Of a stretch of DNA of 21,342 nucleotides, positions 1 to 5,185 are shown piece after piece (within the stretch, counting starts at the first letter, position 1; the number at the start of each line of letters is the position of its first letter). Under the pieces are notes generated by a model. It ran no database searches. It saw only the letters and a list, made by a program, of their open reading frames with translations, and was not told the origin of the DNA. The stretch lies in assembly GCA_016207285.1 (NCBI GenBank), contig JACQPW010000048.1:1-21342 (forward strand), given 5' to 3'. The position numbers and the translations under genes were made by a program. The stretch is from Candidatus Kerfeldbacteria bacterium. Its GTDB lineage: Bacteria; Patescibacteriota; Patescibacteriia; UBA9570.

Positions 1-66
1 GGCAGGGCTCGAACCTGCGATCTCCGCATTAACAGTGCGGCGTTGTACCAGCTCAACTACACCCCA
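1..66 (-). tRNA. tRNA-Asn (GTT), 3' end cut by window edge
   Basis: On the minus strand the 5' acceptor arm TGGGGTG (66-60) is followed by TA, a D-arm GTTG/CAAC with loop AGCTGGTA, an anticodon arm CCGCA-CTGTTAA-TGCGG with anticodon GTT, a five-base variable region AGATC and a T-arm GCAGG-TTCGAGC-CCTGC. Only the last six acceptor bases and the tail lie outside. The layout matches bacterial tRNA-Asn position for position. No promoter can be placed between this gene and the terminator at 81-106, so its transcript appears to come through that terminator from the promoter at 207-234. Confidence 0.95.
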
Positions 67-80
67 AGGATACTGTCAAC

Positions 81-106
81 AAAAAACTGCCAGGGTTAGC
101 TGGCAG
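81..106 (-). terminator. Intrinsic terminator upstream of tRNA-Asn (attenuator)
   Basis: The minus strand reads CTGCCAG (106-100), loop CTAACC, CTGGCAG (93-87), then TTTTTT (86-81). It is a perfect 7-bp stem with an uninterrupted U-tract. It lies 15 bases before the tRNA-Asn 5' end and downstream of an Asn-rich leader ORF, so it is read as the attenuator terminator of that transcript. Confidence 0.85.
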
Positions 107-160
107 AGTGTGTTGATCATGTAACGATGCGTCAACTCAAACTGACCAGCTGGTGCTGGT
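98..160 (-). promoter_or_regulatory. Antiterminator and pause hairpin of an Asn attenuator
   Basis: Two RNA structures compete. A pause hairpin pairs ACCAGC (160-155) with GCTGGT (150-145). An antiterminator pairs AGCTGGTCAG (151-142) with CTGCCAGCT (106-98): nine pairs and one bulged U, and it uses up the whole 5' arm of the terminator. A ribosome waiting at the Asn codons (164-159) would mask the pause hairpin and free the antiterminator. A ribosome at the stop codon (134-132) would block it. In addition, the first ten bases of the ORF (200-191) are perfectly complementary to 136-127, which spans its stop codon. Confidence 0.65.
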
Positions 161-200
161 TATTGTTATTCACGTTATTAGTCATTAAATGTTGACGCAT
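132..200 (-). CDS. Asn-rich leader peptide (22 aa)
   Basis: The ORF runs ATG (200-198) to TGA (134-132). Its core, TNNVNNNNQHQ, has six Asn codons, both AAT and AAC, within seven consecutive codons (179-159). The ATG lies six bases after a near-consensus -10 box, so the transcript would be leaderless; no Shine-Dalgarno is expected or seen. It is followed by a pause hairpin, an antiterminator and an intrinsic terminator, then tRNA-Asn. That is the layout of amino-acid operon leader peptides such as HisL or TrpL, but with Asn as the sensed residue. It is probably a regulatory peptide with no function after translation. Whether it is translated is not shown by sequence alone. Confidence 0.7.
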   Translation of the reverse strand: MRQHLMTNNVNNNNQHQLVSLS

Positions 201-206
201 GGTGAT

Positions 207-234
207 AGTATATATGGTCAGGCAGTATTGTCAA
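207..234 (-). promoter_or_regulatory. Promoter of Asn leader / tRNA-Asn transcript
   Basis: The minus strand has a -35 box TTGACA (234-229, 6/6), a 16-base spacer, and a -10 box TATACT (212-207, 5/6). The predicted start is at or next to the leader ATG at 200. The -35 box is half of an inverted repeat GTCAAAC/GTTTGAC (230-248) whose other half forms the -35 box of the divergent plus-strand promoter. Confidence 0.75.
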
Positions 235-243
235 ACTTTAGGT

Positions 244-271
244 TTGACTTATCTTTGATTTGCGTTAAAGT
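244..271 (+). promoter_or_regulatory. Divergent promoter for the 298-750 gene
   Basis: TTGACT (244-249), a 16-base spacer and TAAAGT (266-271) give a predicted start near 278. The Shine-Dalgarno of the gene at 298 follows directly. The promoter is back to back with the leader promoter on the other strand. Confidence 0.6.
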
Positions 272-297
272 ATGGGCGCTTCACTTTGGAGGTAAGC

Positions 298-750
298 GTG
301 AGCAACTCTATTCAAAACTGGGTAGCGAAACTGGCCTACTGGATCCTGGGTTTCTTTCTGGGCTACCTCGGGATGCATGGATCAGCAATTTGGCTGGCAG
401 CGATGCCGATCGTGACCGCGCGGGACTACATCGGCGGCGTCGGCGTGCTGGTACTTGGTGTTGGCGCGGTCGTCTACAACGTCATCGCCTGTGCCCGCAG
501 CGACGACCAGGAACGCCGGCACTACTTCATGGGTGGCAACCTGCGGCGCATCACCTCGATCGCGTCCGGCGCCGGAGCGCTGGTGGCCATGTTCGTGTTC
601 GGCCTGATCGCTTCCACCCAAGCGGATCCGTTCTGGGACGGTGGTGTGGGTTGGTCGTTCGCGGCCTCCTGCGCCCTGCTCGGTTCTGGCCTGACGACCA
701 TCGGACTGGTGTGGGCCTACCATCGCGCCGTCTGGCCCCGGAATTCTTGA
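298..750 (+). CDS. Small multi-pass membrane protein, unknown function
   Basis: This 150-aa protein is not recognised. I see about four hydrophobic segments: residues around 12-32, 40-65, 85-107 and 118-140. The loop between the second and third is charged (CARSDDQERRH). The reading frame is open back to a TTG at 286, but the sequence TTGGAGG at 286-292 is a perfect Shine-Dalgarno for the GTG at 298 (five-base spacer), so I place the start at GTG. The gene is clearly GC-rich compared with the flanking AT-rich intergenic DNA and with the his operon. It has its own promoter and a strong 3' hairpin, and looks like a single-gene unit that may have been acquired by transfer. Confidence 0.75.
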   Translation: MSNSIQNWVAKLAYWILGFFLGYLGMHGSAIWLAAMPIVTARDYIGGVGVLVLGVGAVVYNVIACARSDDQERRHYFMGGNLRRITSIASGAGALVAMFVFGLIASTQADPFWDGGVGWSFAASCALLGSGLTTIGLVWAYHRAVWPRNS

Positions 751-756
751 TAGAGC

Positions 757-793
757 GGTGGACGGTGCACGATACTCATCTGCACCGTTCACC
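757..793 (+). terminator. 3' hairpin after the 298-750 gene
   Basis: GGTG-g-ACGGTGCA (757-769) pairs with TGCACCGT-t-CACC (781-793): twelve pairs around one G/T position, with an 11-base loop, starting seven bases after the stop codon. No U-tract follows directly, so it is either a weak or Rho-assisted terminator or a 3'-end stabilising hairpin. It is a different sequence from the repeated 3' hairpins further on. Confidence 0.45.
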
Positions 794-800
794 ACCCAAC

Positions 801-1079
801 CTATTCTTTAGATGTTTCTTTATGGTATTTCTTCAGCCACCAACGCTTTAATGGTGGCAATGTTTGTGTAGATAACAAATAACCCAACACCGGTATCAGG
901 GCATTATTCAAAAATTGATCAACTTCAATCTGCCACATGAACAGCACGGCCGCTAGATAAATGATCAGCGCGATCGTACCTGTACGCGTCCAACTGGTTT
1001 CCCAGGCTTTATCGACTGTTACGCGCCGGTTGCGCTCAAGAATCTCTTGAATTTGATCATTTAATTGTTCAGTAGACAT
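801..1079 (-). CDS. Conserved small two-helix membrane protein
   Basis: This is a 92-aa protein. An amphipathic, charged N-terminal third (EQLNDQIQEILERNRRVTVDK) precedes a WETSWTR motif and two hydrophobic segments (about residues 36-55 and 60-78), ending in a basic tail. I associate small proteins of this layout (charged helix, 'DKAWETS.TR', two helices, 'LSTxxLPxxK') with CPR genomes; no function is known to me. I chose ATG at 1079 over the GTG at 1100 because the extra residues (ICYCFS) do not fit the charged helix. No Shine-Dalgarno is visible. It points convergently at the 298-750 gene, and its base composition is lower in GC than the neighbours on both sides. Confidence 0.75.
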   Translation of the reverse strand: MSTEQLNDQIQEILERNRRVTVDKAWETSWTRTGTIALIIYLAAVLFMWQIEVDQFLNNALIPVLGYLLSTQTLPPLKRWWLKKYHKETSKE

Positions 1080-1148
1080 ACTGAAACAGTAGCAGATCAC
1101 AGCTCACTTGGTCTAGTGCTCAATCCAGTCAGCCAACCGCTGTCTGAC

Positions 1149-1191
1149 TAAAGTGAGTCCCCGCCATGTGCAGCTAGCGGGACTCCTCCTT
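1149..1191 (-). repeat. 3' hairpin repeat, family A, copy 1
   Basis: Read on the minus strand: GGAGG, then a stem AGTCCCGC closed by GCGGGGACT with one extra G, loop region with GCTGCACA, then CTCACTTTA. It matches the copies at 2346 and 5923 in the flanks, the extra base and the loop. Two stem positions differ but change in a compensating way (C-G to A-T, and A-T to G-C). It follows the SDR gene on the minus strand. Confidence 0.75.
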
Positions 1192-1235
1192 GCCCTGCCG
1201 AAGTCCCTACGGACGTAGGCGGGCTGTTGTTGAAT

Positions 1236-1251
1236 ACCTCCTGCACGAGGT
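1236..1251 (-). repeat. Short palindrome just after SDR stop codon, copy 1
   Basis: Minus strand ACCTC-GTGCAG-GAGGT forms a perfect 5-bp stem, four bases after the stop codon at 1256. The 15 bases ACCTCCTGCACGAGG (plus strand) recur at 2401-2415 in the same place after another gene. Confidence 0.5.
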
Positions 1252-1255
1252 GTCT

Positions 1256-2248
1256 TTACGGATCGAGCCGAGGCAGCGGACGGCGGATGAGACCGTGCTC
1301 CCGATACCACTGGATCGTCTCGTAGAGAGCCCTGCTGAGCGGGGTGTACTGCAAACCCAGCTCACGCGTGGCCTTGCTGCCATCGAAGTGGTGACCATGC
1401 AAGATGGCCGCCATCTTCTCGCGACTCCAGGACGGATCCCTCCCCCGAGCCCAGGCGTAGTACTGCGCTACGATCGCGCCGCCCATGGCCAGCCAGTGCG
1501 GAATGTAGCGCGGCCGCAGCTTGAGGCCGGTGATCTCGGCCAGCTGACCGAACACTTCACCAGTGGTGACCGTGGCGCCGCTCAAGATGTAGCGTTCGCC
1601 GGGCTGACCACGTTCGGCGGCCAGGATGTGACCCTGGACGCAGTCGGTGATGTGACAGATGCTGAAGCGGGTATCGACGAACACCGGCAGGGTGCCGTTT
1701 ACGATCGCGAGCATGATCTTGCCCGTCCCCGCCACCCGACCCGGCCCCTGCACGGAGGACGGATTGACGATGACGATTTCGAGCCCAGTCATCTCGAGCA
1801 GCGCTGCTTCAGCCGACCGCTTCGACGCTTCGTACTCGGACATGTGCCAGCCACGGTAGACCGAATCTTCACGACCGATCGTACCCTTGGCTTCACCGAT
1901 GGCCGCTGCGGATGAGGTGTACACCAGGCGACGGACGCCAGCCTGCTTGGCGGCTTGCGCAACACTGACCGTACCAGCGATGTTCACCTTCAGCATGGGG
2001 TACGGATTGCGTACTCCCCACTTGTTCTCGCCAGCCAGGTGGAAGACCACCTCGCAACCGGCCATGGCCTGAGCCAGCCGGTCGATAGAGAACAGGTCAC
2101 ACCAGACCGGACGCACTCCCAGCGCCACCATCTGATCGAACTGTGCCCGCCGGCGCACCAAGGCGATGACCTCGTGGCCGCGCTGCTGCAGTTCGGTCAC
2201 CAGCGCTGCACCGATGAATCCACTAGCACCAGTGACAAATACGTTCAA
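1256..2248 (-). CDS. NAD(P)-dependent SDR epimerase/dehydratase
   Basis: This 330-aa extended short-chain dehydrogenase/reductase has an N-terminal Rossmann fold with TGASGFIG at residues 6-13, a conserved VYTSSAA strand at 109-115 and the catalytic YEASK (Tyr139, Lys143). NPSSVQGPG at 162-170 and the C-terminal substrate domain resemble dihydroflavonol-reductase-like or hopanoid-associated epimerases. The substrate is probably a nucleotide sugar or another carbonyl compound; it cannot be told from sequence. The start is TTG, supported by GGGAGGTGG six bases upstream; no better start exists. It is GC-rich, stands alone, and is followed by a short palindrome and the family A hairpin. The function class is secure; the exact reaction is not. 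Confidence 0.9.
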   Translation of the reverse strand: MNVFVTGASGFIGAALVTELQQRGHEVIALVRRRAQFDQMVALGVRPVWCDLFSIDRLAQAMAGCEVVFHLAGENKWGVRNPYPMLKVNIAGTVSVAQAAKQAGVRRLVYTSSAAAIGEAKGTIGREDSVYRGWHMSEYEASKRSAEAALLEMTGLEIVIVNPSSVQGPGRVAGTGKIMLAIVNGTLPVFVDTRFSICHITDCVQGHILAAERGQPGERYILSGATVTTGEVFGQLAEITGLKLRPRYIPHWLAMGGAIVAQYYAWARGRDPSWSREKMAAILHGHHFDGSKATRELGLQYTPLSRALYETIQWYREHGLIRRPLPRLDP

Positions 2249-2311
2249 TGACCACCTCCCAGTGGGGTATCAACGTACCAGACCGGTTTAAAATAGCAAG
2301 TCAAAATGGTT

Positions 2312-2355
2312 ACTCACTTTAATCAACCATTCTAAATGACTGTATTAAAGTGAGT
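2312..2355. repeat. Inverted repeat around TTAAAGTGAGT
   Basis: ACTCACTTTAA (2312-2322) and TTAAAGTGAGT (2345-2355) are a perfect 11-bp inverted repeat separated by 22 bases. The right arm is the outer edge of the family A hairpin that starts at 2346, so the flank of the repeat is itself duplicated in inverse orientation. Near copy 1 there is a weaker counterpart (CTCACTT at 1102 against AAGTGAG at 1150). Confidence 0.7.
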
Positions 2356-2388
2356 CCCCGATGTGTGCAGCCATCGGGACTCCTCCTT
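2346..2388 (-). repeat. 3' hairpin repeat, family A, copy 2
   Basis: Minus strand: AAGGAGG, stem AGTCCCGATG with CATCGGGGACT (one extra G), loop GCTGCACA, then CTCACTTTAA. Its stem and loop are identical to copy 3 at 5923. It lies downstream of the unknown gene ending at 2421. Confidence 0.8.
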
Positions 2389-2400
2389 GTCTTTTGTCTA

Positions 2401-2417
2401 ACCTCCTGCACGAGGGT
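2401..2417 (-). repeat. Short palindrome after stop codon, copy 2
   Basis: Plus strand ACCTCCTGCACGAGG is identical over 15 bases to 1236-1250. On the minus strand it forms CCTC-GTGCAG-GAGG a few bases after the stop of the 2421-2933 gene. Confidence 0.5.
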
Positions 2418-2420
2418 CTC

Positions 2421-2933
2421 TCAACCGACCACCCTCGTATCGACCGCCTTGAAGGCTTCCGTACCATCAACGTTGACCTCCTGCACAGCGATGAAGCTGG
2501 GCAGTTGACTGGGCCGCAGCACCTGGCAGTGCACAACCACGTTGGCCGCCGGATTCTCGTCACCCTGGGCGGCGTCGACGACAACGAAGCCTTCATCATC
2601 TTCTTCCCAGCGCAGGTGATACCGGAAGGTGAAGTAGTCGTAGTCATCCGCTTGGACATCCGGCAGCATCTGGCAGATATCCAAGTGCGTGCCGATGATG
2701 TCGGAGGCCTCCTCTGCTCGAACAACGATATCCAGGCCAGCCGGATACAGACCCTCCATGACGTGCTCCGCGATGGCTGCACCGATCTGCAGCGTCTGCT
2801 GCCGGGTCGGAATGAAGTCATCGGGGTATTCCGGCAGGCACAACACGTACGGCCGGCAATTCATCCGGCAGAGGATCTCCGTGTGCAAGCTGGTGAGGTC
2901 AGGCACCGGGTGAACGAGAATGAGAATGCTCAT
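2421..2933 (-). CDS. Acidic protein of unknown function
   Basis: This 170-aa protein is not recognised. It has no signal peptide or membrane helix, is rich in Asp and Glu in the middle (WEEDDEGFVVVD), and looks like a soluble alpha/beta protein with alternating hydrophobic strands at both ends (SILILVHPVPDL; VVVHCQVL). The start ATG at 2933 has a good Shine-Dalgarno, AAAGGAG, three bases upstream. It follows the RCC1-like lipoprotein gene by 28 bases and is probably co-transcribed with it. The leader GGCTAAAGGA before the start is also found before the genes at 3837 and 4134, which suggests a shared origin for this group. GC-rich. Confidence 0.7.
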   Translation of the reverse strand: MSILILVHPVPDLTSLHTEILCRMNCRPYVLCLPEYPDDFIPTRQQTLQIGAAIAEHVMEGLYPAGLDIVVRAEEASDIIGTHLDICQMLPDVQADDYDYFTFRYHLRWEEDDEGFVVVDAAQGDENPAANVVVHCQVLRPSQLPSFIAVQEVNVDGTEAFKAVDTRVVG

Positions 2934-2961
2934 ACGCTCCTTTAGCCCCTGATGGGCGTGG

Positions 2962-3837
2962 CTAGTTGTGGTCGCTCACGACACTGAGGCTGTTGTCGCC
3001 CCAGCAGATGATCTCTCCAGTGTCAGCCGCGAGACCGCAGCTGAAGTCACTGCCGGCCGCGATGGCGGACAGCGTAACTTGCGGGACGTTGCTCTCCCCG
3101 AATTCGTTCGAGCCCCAGCAGGTACTGGTGCCATCTTCGAACAAGGCGCAGGCGTGGCCGTTGCCGGCACTCACCTGCACAGCGCTCTGATACGACGGCG
3201 GGGTCAGTGAGCTGTCGAGCTCTCCTTCCGTCCAGCAGTAGATAGCACCCTGTTCGGTCAAGCCGCAGGCGAAGAGGCCCAACATGCTGGTGCCATGGTA
3301 GCTGCCAGCGATAGTGAAATCAGTGCCGGCGTTGCTCCAGCACTGCGTATCACCAGTAGAGCCACTGGCGCAGACGAAGGTCAGGCCTACCGCCACCTCG
3401 GTATAGCCAGCATTGTCAGCTGGCACGACTGCGGAGAACTCGTCGCTGCAGCGCAGCTCATACCTGTCGTTGATAGCGCAGGTGCTGTGCCCGCCGGCAG
3501 CCACGTTGCTCACGAGGCCAGGCGCGAAGGAGGACTGCCCGTAGCTGTCACTCCCCCAGCAGACGATGTTGCCATCGCTGCGCAGGCCACAGACGTGGAA
3601 GAAGCCCGCGGTCAGGCTGATGAACTCGTCGGAAGGAACCATGTCCAGGCTACCTGCAGCGATATTGCCCCAGCAACGGGCCTGGTTGGACTCGCCAAGC
3701 ACGCAGCCGAAGTCGTAGCCGACCGCGATGGCGGACCAGCCAGGTACGCTGTCACCGACGTTGCTGGAGTCGTCCGTCACCAGCCCGTTTTCGGTACAGG
3801 CGATCATCAGGAACCAGCACCAGAACATTGCGAACAT
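2962..3837 (-). CDS. Lipoprotein with RCC1-type seven-bladed propeller
   Basis: This is a 291-aa protein. The N-terminus MFAMFWCWFLMIAC is a hydrophobic signal ending in a lipobox-like LMIAC, so export and lipidation are likely. About seven repeats follow, each built as 'A-G-x-x-[FH]-x-C-x-L...G-x-x-x-C-W-G' (for example AGFFHVCGLRSDGNIVCWG). This is typical of bacterial RCC1/BNR-like beta-propellers and has paired Cys that may form disulfides. The open frame reaches back to 3945, but that part is the repeated 5' region (3846-3984), so I start at ATG 3837, which has AGGTAGG upstream; TTG at 3840 is possible. The role is probably binding something outside the cell. It would depend on Lgt (17432-18202). 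Confidence 0.8.
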   Translation of the reverse strand: MFAMFWCWFLMIACTENGLVTDDSSNVGDSVPGWSAIAVGYDFGCVLGESNQARCWGNIAAGSLDMVPSDEFISLTAGFFHVCGLRSDGNIVCWGSDSYGQSSFAPGLVSNVAAGGHSTCAINDRYELRCSDEFSAVVPADNAGYTEVAVGLTFVCASGSTGDTQCWSNAGTDFTIAGSYHGTSMLGLFACGLTEQGAIYCWTEGELDSSLTPPSYQSAVQVSAGNGHACALFEDGTSTCWGSNEFGESNVPQVTLSAIAAGSDFSCGLAADTGEIICWGDNSLSVVSDHN

Positions 3838-3845
3838 CAATCCTA

Positions 3846-3984
3846 CCTTTAGCCGATTAGAAGCGGCTATCTTTGTATCACTTGTTAAGGTGTTACAGAC
3901 ATAGCTACTGCCAATGAAAGTTGAGAGGAACCTGCCGCCAGCCATGTGTGTACATCGCCGGCGGTCAGGTTCTTTCTCCTCCTG
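3846..3984 (-). repeat. Intergenic repeat family B, copy 1
   Basis: It is nearly identical to 4141-4289 apart from a stretch near 3875-3890. Read on the minus strand it starts with GGAGGAGAAAG after the stop of the 46-aa gene. It then forms a strong hairpin GAACCTG-A-CCGCC / GGCGG-CAGGTTC (3972-3928), and ends with TAGCCG...CGGCTA directly before the AAAGG of the next gene. It therefore combines the 3' end of one gene with the 5' leader of the next. Confidence 0.85.
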
Positions 3985-3993
3985 TTGCTGTTT

Positions 3994-4134
3994 CTAGACC
4001 TCCTCGTCTTCGTCGAGCATGACGACCTTCTTCACCTCATCAGGTTCGCACGCAATCTGGATGGCGAACCAAATTGCAATGAGGGGTGCTCCCACGAGCA
4101 GACCCAGTCCGAAACCAAGCAAGAAGTTGATCAT
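3994..4134 (-). CDS. 46-aa single-pass membrane protein with acidic tail
   Basis: The ORF runs from ATG at 4134 to TAG at 3994. The protein begins MINFLLGFGLGLLVGAPL, giving one membrane helix over about residues 3-28 with a Gly-rich face. It then has a charged tail CEPDEVKKVVMLDEDEEV. AAAGGA lies five bases before the start. The gene is framed by two copies of repeat family B, and its leader is shared with the 2933 and 3837 genes. That framing and the good ribosome site are the main reasons to believe it. Its function is unknown; a small regulator or subunit of an envelope complex is possible. Confidence 0.65.
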   Translation of the reverse strand: MINFLLGFGLGLLVGAPLIAIWFAIQIACEPDEVKKVVMLDEDEEV

Positions 4135-4140
4135 AACGAT

Positions 4141-4289
4141 CCTTTAGCCGATTAGAAACGGCTATCTCTGCATCACCTTTTGTTATAAAATTTGGTGTTA
4201 CAGACATAGCTACTGCCAATGGAATTTGAGAGGAACCTGCCGCCAGCCATGTGTGTACATCGCCAGCGGTCAGGTTCTTTCTCCTCCTG
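4141..4289 (-). repeat. Intergenic repeat family B, copy 2
   Basis: This is the second copy of the repeat at 3846-3984. The hairpin arms are at 4277-4266 and 4244-4233; the innermost pair of copy 1 is a mismatch here. The leader hairpin TAGCCG-TTTCTAAT-CGGCTA sits just before the Shine-Dalgarno of the 46-aa gene. It directly follows the stop codon of the 4290-4778 gene. The insert AAATTTTATAACAAAAGG differs from copy 1. Confidence 0.85.
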
Positions 4290-4778
4290 TCACTCCTGGT
4301 GAGTGACCTCCTCCTTTTTTGCCTCTTCGTGGAGCACGGCCACGAAAAACCAGTCAGGAAACTGCCATGGCCGCGCGAATCCCATCTTGGCATTCAACCA
4401 GGCAGCCCGCTCCGAGTCTGTCTGAACATCCCTACGGATCGACATCAACACCGTCTCGGGTTTAGCCGGATCCGCCATGAATGACAGGTTACAAAGGAGA
4501 TGGATAGTGAACTCCGTCTCCTCCAGTGTCATGGTTCTTGCCAGGAGCCCACGCAACACGTTGCGGATGATCGGTTCTGCCACGCGCAACCGGAACGCGT
4601 ACATTTCAGCGTCGCTCTTCTTCCCCTGAACGACGTTGTCGTTCAGCAGGTTGCACTGGTTTTCCAACCGCGCAATCTGCTGGCGATAGCTCTTGGCCAT
4701 CATGAACATGATGCCCAAGCAGAAGGCGAGTGTAGTCACGAAACCGACGATGAACCCGTTGTAGTGGAAGGGGTGCAT
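4290..4778 (-). CDS. Membrane-anchored coiled-coil protein, unknown function
   Basis: This is a 162-aa protein. A single N-terminal membrane helix (about residues 8-28, GFIVGFVTTLAFCLGIMFMM) is followed by a short coiled-coil-like stretch (SYRQQIARLENQCNLLNDNV) and a mostly helical cytoplasmic domain with many Arg and Glu. The frame is open to 4817, but ATG at 4778 is preferred because CAGGA lies six bases upstream, in a context (AGGATTGTTATG) very like that of the 46-aa gene (AGGATCGTTATG). It ends in acidic EEAKKEEVTHQE and is followed at once by repeat B copy 2. I do not recognise a family. GC-rich like its neighbours. Confidence 0.7.
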   Translation of the reverse strand: MHPFHYNGFIVGFVTTLAFCLGIMFMMAKSYRQQIARLENQCNLLNDNVVQGKKSDAEMYAFRLRVAEPIIRNVLRGLLARTMTLEETEFTIHLLCNLSFMADPAKPETVLMSIRRDVQTDSERAAWLNAKMGFARPWQFPDWFFVAVLHEEAKKEEVTHQE

Positions 4779-4905
4779 AACAATCCTGGGTTGGAGGCTT
4801 CTTCGCTGACTGAACACAGCTTACAAAATGCTGTGCCAATCATTGATCTATCGCCCCTCCCATAGAAGCTGTTGACTCCTGTGGGAAGAGCGATAAAAAG
4901 CTAAC

Positions 4906-4926
4906 AAAAAAAGACCCTGTTGGGTC
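4906..4926 (-). terminator. Intrinsic terminator
   Basis: Minus strand GACCC-AACA-GGGTC (4926-4913) followed by seven T (4912-4906). No coding gene upstream on this strand uses it. Confidence 0.8.
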
Positions 4927-5076
4927 ATTTCCGGGAAACCGTTCGACGTGAATCGAAGGGAACGAACCGCTGTCGCGCGGTATTGTTTTGAGTGTTGATA
5001 TCGGAGACTGCCTGGCTCCGTCCTGAGCGAATCACCGGGTGGTGAGTCGAAGGATAAATTGTCAAATAGCCCGCTC
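4906..5076 (-). ncRNA. Candidate structured small RNA
   Basis: The stretch 4779-5130 holds no credible gene, yet the minus strand has a possible promoter (TTGACA 5105-5100, 17 bases, TACGTT 5082-5077) and a clear terminator at 4906. The transcript in between (about 170 nt) would fold into several hairpins: CGACTCACC/GGTGATTCG inside TCCT/AGGA (5054-5021), GGAG/CTCC, ACCGC/GCGGT and TTCGA/TCGAA. It has none of the hallmarks of tmRNA, RNase P RNA or SRP RNA. The 5021-5054 palindrome resembles the common 'CCTTCGACTC...GCTCAGG' intergenic repeats, so a decayed repeat is the main alternative. Confidence 0.35.
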
Positions 5077-5130
5077 AACGTAGCTGAAATTGGGCATTTT
5101 GTCAAGCCCTTGTATACAGCCTTATTTTCC

Positions 5131-5159
5131 TTGTCGTGCTCGCAACGATTTGCTAAAAT
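5131..5159 (+). promoter_or_regulatory. Promoter of the 5186 lipoprotein gene
   Basis: TTGTCG (5131-5136), a 17-base spacer and TAAAAT (5154-5159, 5/6). The predicted start near 5166 leaves a leader of about 20-30 bases without a clear Shine-Dalgarno. Confidence 0.65.
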
Positions 5160-5185
5160 AACAGCTGTAAAGATTAACAACTAAA

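Noticed and set aside
74..79. TTGACA just before tRNA-Asn as a promoter
   Set aside because: It lies only seven bases before the mature tRNA end and has no -10 box at the proper distance.
189..851. 220-residue plus-strand open frame overlapping the 298-750 gene
   Set aside because: Its translation is low-complexity, rich in Arg, and typical of an out-of-frame reading of GC-rich DNA. The 298 frame has a promoter, a Shine-Dalgarno and membrane helices.
1190..1915. 241-residue plus-strand open frame opposite the SDR gene
   Set aside because: Antisense shadow. The minus-strand frame has complete SDR motifs, and the opposite frame has no recognisable feature.
1149..2388. Integron attC sites or CRISPR repeats
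   Set aside because: The hairpins lack the RYYYAAC/GTTRRRY ends of attC, no integrase is in the window, and copies are not regularly spaced as in a CRISPR array.
3295..3852. 185-residue plus-strand open frame opposite the RCC1-like gene
   Set aside because: Antisense of a repeat protein; it has no ribosome site or protein-like pattern.
3838..3945. N-terminal extension of the RCC1-like protein to 3945
   Set aside because: This part is repeat family B, which also occurs before the 46-aa gene where it is non-coding. Using the ATG at 3837 restores a lipoprotein signal.
4500..4865. 121-residue plus-strand frame opposite the coiled-coil membrane protein
   Set aside because: Shadow frame. The opposite strand has a membrane helix, a coiled coil and a supported start.
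4930..5010. T-box riboswitch on the minus strand (ACCGCG...GCGGTTCGTTCCC)
   Set aside because: The fragment looks like part of a T-box antiterminator, but there is no TGGNACC sequence, no specifier loop, and the terminator does not overlap it.
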